A stretch of DNA of 52,243 nucleotides from NCBI GenBank assembly GCA_030141605.1, contig JAQGDQ010000666.1, positions 64,001 to 116,243 of the forward strand. The letters are read 5' to 3'. Shown piece after piece: positions 44,534-52,243 of this stretch. The position numbers and the translations under genes were made by a program. The number at the start of each line of letters is the position of its first letter. The first letter of the stretch is position 1. The notes beneath the pieces are model-generated. The model ran no database searches and was not told the DNA's origin. It saw only the letters and a program-made list of their open reading frames with translations. Source of the stretch: Tubiluchus corallicola (lineage: Eukaryota; Priapulida; Priapulimorpha; Priapulimorphida; Tubiluchidae).

Positions 44534-44708
44534 CTGCACTCGTAACCTTGTTGATCGCGCTGACAACAGTGGCTCCCTCTTGTTGCAAATTGTCGTTCTT
44601 CCCGATCTTGCTGAGTGCATACAGTGCCACCTTGCGCAAAACTGATCAACTACTGATGCGATTGATGCGGCTCTACGAGAAGGCAGGTTGCCATCTTCGC
44701 GATTACCT
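44534..44708 (+). CDS. URB1: URB1 exon in inverted orientation
   Basis: The acceptor TTTTAATTTCAG precedes 44534 and the donor GTAAGT follows 44708, both on the plus strand. The 175 bp exon encodes a stretch with FFPILLSAYSATLRKTDQLL and then RLYEKAGCHLRDY, the URB1 block that in other animals comes immediately before the PFLWGxAA block. It ends with two bases CT; the exon at 41876-41714 on the minus strand begins with A then CCG TTC, so the join gives HLRDY-L-PFVWGP in frame. All other URB1 exons of the window are on the minus strand. The exon lies inside the segment bounded by inverted repeats 42215-43360 and 51146-52243. Confidence 0.9.
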
Positions 44709-44755
44709 GTAAGTTTATTTCGTCCGTTTTTTAGCTCTTCTTCTTCTTCGCTGAA

Positions 44756-45620
44756 TCACACGTCCAGGGACACGATTCTGCTCACCTCCCTATGCCGAGA
44801 CTCCCTACATGCCGCAATGCCCCAAATGCATTTATTTCTAAGGATCAATGCTGAAGTGTTTAAATCTTTCTGTGCAAAATCTAAATATGTTAACATTTGT
44901 CCCCCTGCAGGTTTTTTAGCAGGTTCTATGGCTTGTTGAAGAGCTATCTTTACTGGATTATCATCATCATCATCATCACCATCATTGTCATCATCATCAT
45001 CCAATGAATCACACGTCCAGTGACATGATTCTGTTCACCTCCCGATGCCAGATCATCATCATCATCATCCAATGAATCATACATTCAGGGACATGATTCT
45101 GCTCACCTCCCTATGCCAAGACTCCCTACATGCCGCAATGCCCCAAATGCATTTATTTCTAAGGATCAATGCTGAAGTGTTTAAATCTTTCTGTGCAAAA
45201 TCCAAATATGTTAACATTTGTCCTCCTGCAGGTTGGTTTTTTTAGCTGCTTCTATGGCTTTTTGAAGAGCTATCTTCACTGGATTATCATCACGTAGTCA
45301 AAGCATATGCACAATCCATCTTAAACGGCATCTTTTTATTTTTCTTGTCCAAGGTTGTTCTTTTATTTTTTCGTATAGACCTTTGTTTGAAATTTTCTTT
45401 GGCCATCTAATACCCAAAAATGTTTCTGTAATTTCGAATTTGAAACGAATCAATTTCAGCTTTATGATTTGCTTTTAATGTCCAGAGCTCAGAGTTATAC
45501 AGAAATACAGTTTCAACTAAGGCTGATTTTTTAGCTCTACGATTCCTGTACTGGTAAGTCAATATGGGAAATCTTCTATTGACTTTTGAGATGCTTGTCA
45601 TATTGCTAAGCAATTATGAT
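44756..45620 (-). pseudogene. LINE reverse-transcriptase C-terminal region, broken and partly duplicated
   Basis: On the minus strand from 45613: FLYNSELWTLKANHKAEIDS, then RWPKKISNKGLYEKIKEQPW, then CRLRWIVHML, a stop, and LRDDNPVKIALQKAIEAA. This is the YNSExW..ID..Q...R...G..W...ISN..LY pattern of I/RTE-like LINE proteins. The last part (GRQ..TYLDFAQKDLN type, 45245-45045) is repeated at 44939-44756, with ATC/GAT microsatellite tails between (44960-45065). Confidence 0.78.
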
Positions 45621-46218
45621 GCAGAGAAGCCTTGAATTCTAGATAAATTTTGCACTAACTATAAAAGTTTTACTATTTTTGTTTATTTAGCCTAAAAATC
45701 ATAATGCATTAAAACATACATTAAATACGTTAACTCCTTCGGCACCCGTAAGGTAACAAATTTAATTTTATTCTTGTTTTTTTACGTTCTCTTGTCATTT
45801 GTTGTTATTTTCTGTACTGACCGTACCTCATGAGTACCAATCAAGTACGAACAAAATACAAAAAACACCAATCTAACCTTTATAGAGTCTAGCACTGCTC
45901 TCCTGCCTCTACTATCAAACAGTTAAATAAAAATTACACATTTTTTCCAGTGGCGTAGCCAGGTTCTGTAGTTAGAGGGAGCAAGTACAGAGAGAGAAAA
46001 AACCACTGTGACCTGTACCAAACAATTTTTAACATATTGATTATACACTTTAATTTTGTGTTTTATCAAAATGTGGGAAAGATAAAGTTTTAATCGGAAA
46101 GTACATTATTGTTTTTTTTTTGCATTTAAAACGCAATAAAAAGTTTTACACGAAGCTCAAAAATCTCAATACATAAACACATAGGTTATTTAATCATTTT
46201 AATTTTATACATAAAATG
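45621..46218. other. Inner segment between LINE and family X element, nothing recognised
   Basis: AT-rich. TGGCGTAGCCAGG near 45953 is a typical edge motif of dispersed repeats (a similar GGCGTAGCCAGG occurs near 40876), but I cannot define an element. Confidence 0.35.
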
Positions 46219-46739
46219 CAGGGATGAGAATTTTCCGCGGATACGCGGAGTTCCGAGTTATTGGAAGACCAGTAGTGCCATTTTTGTAAATCGCGTAAAT
46301 TCGTTGAGAAAATTTTTACGGACCCTGTACATTGTTTCACAAGCTGACCGCTAGGTGGCAGGTCGTCACTTTGTTTACATCACGTACATCAGTGTAACCA
46401 CATGTATATCTCTATGTATAAAAATATAGAATCAATTGTGTGGAGTTATTTGAGTCAATTGCAGACAGTTTTTATATACTTTTGCATAGGAGCGGCCAGT
46501 ACTTAGGCATTTTTGATACAATTAGGTATCATGTATCCTTGATAGTTGGGTATTTTAAATTATGCATGAAACAAGGCAATTGATATTTTAAGTCCACTTA
46601 GAGGCTCTCTATGGTTACAAAATTGCAATTTGTTGCTGACTCCAATGGGACTTTGCCCATCAACCCCATTGGGGGCCTAAGTGGCCCCAAAACTCCCAGC
46701 CTGTTTCAGAGTTTTTACAATTTGTCATTCTCATCCCTG
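46219..46739 (+). mobile_element. DNA transposon family X, copy 3
   Basis: The ends CAGGGATGAGAATTTTC and CATTCTCATCCCTG are intact, with a perfect 6 bp direct repeat AAAATG on each side (46213-46218, 46740-46745). It has the same orientation as copy 1 and directly abuts the 64 bp satellite. Confidence 0.85.
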
Positions 46740-46756
46740 AAAATGATTGCAAAATG

Positions 46757-49345
46757 ATGCATGTGTCAACTACAACCGTTTCGTTCGTCTGCACTTTATT
46801 CTAACAAAGTAATCTGCATGTGTCATGAACTAACTACAACCGTTACGTTCGTCTACAGTTTATTCTAGCAAAGTAATTTGCATGTGTCATGAACTAACTA
46901 CAACCGTTACGTTCGTCTGCACTTTATTCTAACAAAGTAATCTGCATGTGTCATGAACTAACTACAACCGTTACGTTCGTCTACAGTTTAATCTAACAAA
47001 GTAATCTGCATGTGTCATGAACTAACTACAACCGTTACGTTCGTCTACAGTTTATTCTAGCAAAGTAATTTGCATGTGTCATGAACTAACTACAACCGTT
47101 ACGTTCGTCTACAGTTTAATCTAACAAAGTAATCTGCATGTGTCATGAACTAACTACAACCGTTACGTTCGTCTGCACTTTATTCTAACAAAGTAATCTG
47201 CATGTGTCATGAACTAACTACAACCGTTACGTTCGTCTACAGTTTAATCTAACAAAGTAATCTGCATGTGTCATGAACTAACTACAACCGTTTCGTTCGT
47301 CTACAGTTTATTCTAACAAAGTAATCTGCATGTGTCATGAACTAACTACAACCGTTACGTTCGTCTGCACTTTATTCTAACTAAGTAATCTGCATGTGTC
47401 ATGAACTAACTACAACCGTTACGTTCGTCTACAGTTTATTCTAGCAAAGCAATCTGCATGTGTCATGAACTAACTACAACCGTTTCGTTCGTCTGCACTT
47501 TATTCTAACTAAGTAATCTGCATGTGTCATGAACTAACTACAACCGTTACGTTCGTCTACAGTTTATTCTAGCAAAGCAATCTGCATGTGTCATGAACTA
47601 ACTACAACCGTTACGTTCGTCTACAGTTTAATCTAGCAAAGTAATCTGCATGTGTCATGAACTAACTACAACCGTTACGTTCGTCTACAGTTTAATCTAA
47701 CAAAGTAATCTGCATGTGTCATGAACTAACTACAACCGTTTCGTTCGTCTACAGTTTATTCTAGCAAAGTAATTTGCATGTGTCATGAACTAACTACAAC
47801 CGTTACGTTCGTCTACAGTTTAATCTAACAAAGTAATCTGCATGTGTCATGAACTAACTACAACCGTTACGTTCGTCTACAGTTTATTCTAGCAAAGTAA
47901 TTTGCATGTGTCATGAACTAACTACAACCGTTACGTTCGTCTACAGTTTAATCTAACAAAGTAATCTGCATGTGTCATGAACTAACTACAACCGTTACGT
48001 TCGTCTGCACTTTATTCTAACAAAGTAATCTGCATGTGTCATGAACTAACTACAACCGTTACGTTCGTCTGCACTTTATTCTAACAAAGTAATCTGCATG
48101 TGTCATGAACTAACTACAACCGTTACGTTCGTCTACAGTTTAATCTAACAAAGTAATCTGCATGTGTCATGAACTAACTACAACCGTTTCGTTCGTCTAC
48201 AGTTTATTCTAGCAAAGTAATCTGCATGTGTCATGAACTAACTACAACCGTTACGTTCGTCTACAGTTTAATCTAACAAAGTAATCTGCATGTGTCATGA
48301 ACTAACTACAACCGTTACGTTCGTCTGCACTTTATTCTAACAAAGTAATCTGCATGTGTCATGAACTAACTACAACCGTTACGTTCGTCTACGTTTATTC
48401 TAGCAAAGTAATCTGCATGTGTCATGAACTAACTACAACCGTTACGTTCGTCTACAGTTTAATCTAACAAAGTAATCTGCATGTGTCATGAACTAACTAC
48501 AACCGTTACGTTCGTCTGCACTTTATTCTAACAAAGTAATCTGCATGTGTCATGAACTAACTACAACCGTTACGTTCGTCTACAGTTTATTCTAACAAAG
48601 TAATCTGCATGTGTCATGAACTAACTACAACCGTTACGTTCGTCTACAGTTTAATCTAACAAAGTAATCTGCATGTGTCATGAACTAACTACAACCGTTA
48701 CGTTCGTCTGCACTTTATTCTAGCAAAGTAATCTGCATGTGTCATGAACTAACTACAACCGTTACGTTCGTCTACAGTTTATTCTAGCAAAGTAATTTGC
48801 ATGTGTCATGAACTAACTACAACCGTTACGTTCGTCTGCACTTTATTCTAACAAAGTAATCTGCATGTGTCATGAACTAACTACAACCGTTTCGTTCGTC
48901 TACAGTTTATTCTAACAAAAAAATCTGCAATCTGCATGTGTCATGAACTAACTACAACCGTTACGTTCGTCTACAGTTTATTCTAACAAAGTAATCTGCA
49001 TGTGTCATGAACTAACTACAACCGTTACGTTCGTCTACAGTTTATTCTAGCAAAGTAATCTGCATGTGTCATGAACTAACTACAACCGTTACGTTCGTCT
49101 ACAGTTTATTCTAACAAAGTAATCTGCATGTGTCATGAACTAACTACAACCGTTTCGTTCATCTACAGTTTATTCTAGCAAAGTAATCTGCATGTATCAT
49201 GAACTAACTACAACCGTTACGTTCGTCTGCACTTTATTCTAACAAAGTAATCTGCATGTGTCATGAACTAACTACAACCGTTACGTTCGTCTACAGTTTA
49301 TTCTAGCAAAGTAATCTGCATGTGTCATGAACTAACTACAACCGT
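46757..49345. repeat. 64 bp satellite, about 40 copies
   Basis: The unit includes CTGCATGTGTCATGAACTAA, CTACAACCGTTACGTTCGTC and TACAGTTTATTCTAACAAAG. Variants (TACAGTTTATTC / TACAGTTTAATC / TGCACTTTATTC; CGTTTCG / CGTTACG; TAGCAAAG / TAACAAAG) recur in ordered runs, so multi-unit blocks have been duplicated. One unit near 48918 carries an ATCTGCA duplication. Confidence 0.96.
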
Positions 49346-49544
49346 GATTCTTAGATCATGTGGGCAATGGAATAGGTGGGAGAGCTGTTACTGAATTAAA
49401 CTTTGCCCCCACAATTATTAAGCCTGTTAGCTTTTTCAATCAAATAATAAAAAATACAATCATTAACAAGTCACGAGAAATTATATTATAATATCTATAC
49501 TAGCAGGTGCAATCACAGAACCAAATAACATAATTATTATCAAT

Positions 49545-49982
49545 ACTGATTTAGATTTAATATTTTATTTCAAACTTCACAAAGTTCATATACACATCAC
49601 AAATTAATACAAAATAATACAATAAATCATGACACACAACAATAACACAAATAACAATTAACGACAAACTACGCCAATGACATCTAATTACAGAAGTAAA
49701 GTTTGCATCACTGTTTAAAATGTTCTTGCATATAAAATTTTCACTCTTATTCAGCCTGACGTATAAACTGTATGCACATTTTCTGTGAATCACATCAAAA
49801 TAAATAATATTAAGTCTAGTAGAAATATATCTAGCGCTCGTATCATATGAAAAGTTAAACAGCTTCCGTGTTGATACATTATATACAATCTTAAGTTTGC
49901 TAAGATTGTAAGAATAAAAATGTCTCCAAGTGGACATACAAGAAAAAGTAGTGCAGTTAGCATTAAACAACTGAAATACCAT
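49545..49982 (-). pseudogene. 5'-truncated LINE (CR1-like) inserted in the 162 bp satellite
   Basis: The minus-strand frame reads NLSKLKIVYNVSTRKLFNFS, DTSARYISTRLNIIYFDVIH and SLYVRLNKSENFICKNILNS, matching the conserved C-terminal part of CR1-type reverse-transcriptase ORFs (KLKVAYN..R.L, S.S..F, FD...RK..Y....RL..S.N). The frame is open for 141 codons to a stop at 49557. Satellite sequence lies on both sides (AATAACATAATTATTATCAA near 49525; ATACCATTATACTAAAACAC at 49976). Confidence 0.78.
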
Positions 49983-51090
49983 TATACTAAAACACAGCGG
50001 AACAATTAGCCTGGCTAGCCACAGGTCTAGATGTTCAAGGTAGACCTGTCTTACACAGCTTAAATACAGAAAACTAGAACACTATTAATGTAAAAGGTCA
50101 TTCAGAAGCAAATAACATAATTATTATCAATACTAAAATACCATTATACTAAAACACAGCGGAACAATTAGCCTGGCTAGCCACAGGTCTAGATGTTCAA
50201 GGTAGACCTGTCTTACACAGCTTAAATACAGAAAACTAGAACACTATTAATGTAAAAGGTCATTCAGAAGCAAATAACATAATTATTATCAATACTAAAA
50301 TACCATTATACTAAAACACAGCGGAACAATTAGCCTGGCTAGCCCACAGGTCTAGATGTTCAAGGTAGACCTGTCTTACACAGCTTAAATACAGAAAACT
50401 AGAACACTATTAATGTAAAAGGTCATTCAGAAGCAAATAACATAATTATTATCAATACTAAAATACCATTATACTAAAACACAGCGGAACAATTAGCCTG
50501 GCTAGCCACAGGTCTAGATGTTCAAGGTAGACCTGTCTTACACAGCTTAAATACAGAAAACTAGAACACTATTAATGTAAAAGGTCATTCAGAAGCAAAT
50601 AACATAATTATTAACAATACTAAAATACCACTATACTAAAACACAGCGGAACAATTAGCCTGGCTAGCCACAGGTCTAGATGTTCAAGGTAGACCTGTCT
50701 TACACAGCTTAAATACAGAAAACTAGAACACTATTAATGTAAAAGGTCATTCAGAAGCAAATAACATAATTATTATCAATACTAAAATACCACTATACTA
50801 AAACACAGCGGAACAATTAGCCTGGCTAGCCCACAGGTCTAAATGTTCAAGGTAGACCTGTCTTACACAGCTTAAATACAGAAAACTAGAACACTATTAA
50901 TGTAAAAGGTCATTCAGAAGCAAATAACATAATTATTAACAATACTAAAATACCACTATACTAAAACACAGCGGAACAATTAGCCTGGCTAGCCCACAGG
51001 TCTAAATGTTCAAGGTAGACCTGTCTTACACAGCTTAAATACAGAAAACTAGAACACTATTAATGTAAAAGGTCATTCAGAAGCAAATAA
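49976..51090. repeat. 162 bp satellite, about seven copies
   Basis: ATACCATTATACTAAAACAC recurs from 49976 with a period of 162-163 bp. The unit also holds AATTAGCCTGGCTAGCC and AGGTCTAGATGTTCAAGG / AGGTAGACCTGTC, a short inverted repeat around the tract. Copies differ at very few sites (ACCATTAT/ACCACTAT, TCTAGATG/TCTAAATG), so amplification is recent. Confidence 0.95.
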
Positions 51091-51145
51091 GTACAGTAAG
51101 ATTAGAGGGAAATTTAAGCTATATCAATGCTGTAACAAGCCTAAA

Positions 51146-52243
51146 AAAGGGAGGGAATGAGATGAAGAAATGAGCAAGAAGACACAATGTAATATTTAAA
51201 AGTCAAGTTAATCAACTCGAAGTAATTAAGGCGAACTTCGCGACAGTTCAGTCAGTCAACCTTGATAAATGAATCGCACAAATGCCCGCTCATTTAAAAA
51301 CGAGTGGTGCAGGTTGATTCTGTAAAGACTCCATTGTTGAAAAATTTGAAAATCTGCTCCGTAGAGTGACTACTTTTCTAGTTCCTCCTTTATCAGCTCT
51401 GCTGTGCGCGACATGCGCTAAATACAAGTCTAACAGTCTTTTAGATGTAAGTTATGATTTTTTATTGTCCAAAATGGGCAGTCATCATCTCATCCCAAAA
51501 TCACTATCACATCATGACATATTTGACTGACTGACTGACTGACTGACTGACTGACTGATTGACTGACATATTATGTGCGACTCGACTTCGTTTTTTCTGA
51601 AGCAAATAAAAACATTTTCTGCTAATCCAATGTCAAAAAGATAATTAACTGCTATAATGAAAATGTATAATAATATTATGAAATATGAAGAAATCAAACT
51701 TACATCTTTGCCGCATCCTACTAACTTGCTAAAAAAACTCGACTGACAAAATTTTGTCATAAAACGTCATGATGTACTATCATGATGTTTTGATAAACAA
51801 ACACAAGGCGGCACCACGTGCTTATATCCAAAACATCTGCCTATGCTCTTTTCTTTCTTTTCCGCAACAGATGGCAGTAAAGTAGATTTACGCGTAGGAC
51901 ATTTTTGTCTGTCGCTGAACTTTTTTTACAGTTTTGCAGTTTGCGGGAGGTTTTTGCAGCAGCAAATTGAAACAGTACAGGTCCAAATCAAAATCAAATC
52001 AAATCATTTATTCTTTTTCCCCACACACAACATCGATTAAAGCTTAGTAGCATAATTATAACAGCCAATCAAATGGGAAGGGGTGGCGAAGAACATGCGT
52101 TATCGTATCAGCAACTCCAACTCAGTTTTTTATAAATATTTTGCATGCAGTGCAGACGATAACCAATCAAAAATAATGAAATATTGAATTATCTACTTGT
52201 TTACGTCTATATAACATAAAAGAAAAACGCTAAAAACGAAATT
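51146..52243 (-). repeat. Right arm of the long inverted repeat (continues past the window)
   Basis: Reverse complement of 42215-43360. It contains a shorter (GACT)n tract at 51524-51567. Similarity starts at AAAAAGGGAGGGAATGAG and runs to the window end, so the true arm length is unknown. Confidence 0.92.

Noticed and set aside
44457-44639. Minus-strand reading of the 44.5 kb exon (frame with RKVALYALSKIGKND)
   Set aside because: The plus-strand reading has proper GT-AG sites, matches URB1 and joins in phase with 41714-41876; the minus frame matches nothing.
42215-52243. Giant Polinton/Maverick-type transposon with long terminal repeats
   Set aside because: The interior has no polymerase, integrase or packaging genes but does contain a URB1 exon, LINE debris and satellites.

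Overview
The window is nuclear DNA of a multicellular animal. Genes are split by GT-AG introns, the proteins align with bilaterian families (dynactin p24, URB1, retinol-dehydrogenase-type SDR, cadherin repeats), and introns are long and packed with DNA transposons, LINE fragments and tandem repeats. The mix (many small hAT-like elements, pogo/Tigger, Tc1/mariner, piggyBac, CR1/L2-like LINEs, many minisatellites) suits a marine invertebrate, but I cannot name the species or phylum from sequence alone.

Layout. (1) 3-479, + strand: C-terminal part of a short-chain dehydrogenase of the RDH11-14 type, cut by the window edge. (2) 480-5263: intergenic, with a hAT-like MITE, a dead Tc1/mariner fragment and an AATAC pentanucleotide array. 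(3) 5264-10279, + strand: five-exon dynactin subunit 3 (DCTN3) gene whose introns carry hAT-like, pogo-like and LINE copies; its C-terminal end looks frameshifted. (4) 14398-41876, - strand: C-terminal part of URB1 (nucleolar pre-ribosomal-associated protein 1). I could rebuild ten exons with matching splice phases. Its introns hold most of the window's satellites: CAG/CAA-rich, 158 bp, 60 bp, 168 bp, 29 bp and 55-57 bp units. (5) 26593-28530, + strand, inside one URB1 intron and antisense to it: an apparently intronless cadherin-like type I membrane protein. (6) 42215-52243: a segment of about 7.8 kb bounded by inverted repeats of at least 1.1 kb. It contains a further URB1 exon (44534-44708), a 64 bp satellite of about 40 copies and a 162 bp satellite of about 7 copies.

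The main discovery is in region 6. The exon at 44534-44708 encodes the URB1 stretch that belongs directly before the exon at 41714-41876, and the splice phases join exactly, yet it lies on the opposite strand from every other URB1 exon. The inverted repeats either side suggest that the segment has flipped, as a real (perhaps polymorphic) inversion or as an assembly error.

The genes do not form a functional pathway together. DCTN3 is a dynein-dynactin component, URB1 acts in 60S ribosome assembly, the SDR is probably an ER/lipid-droplet oxidoreductase, and the cadherin-like protein is probably at the cell surface. Most remaining DNA is transposon debris, much of it with intact terminal inverted repeats and target-site duplications.
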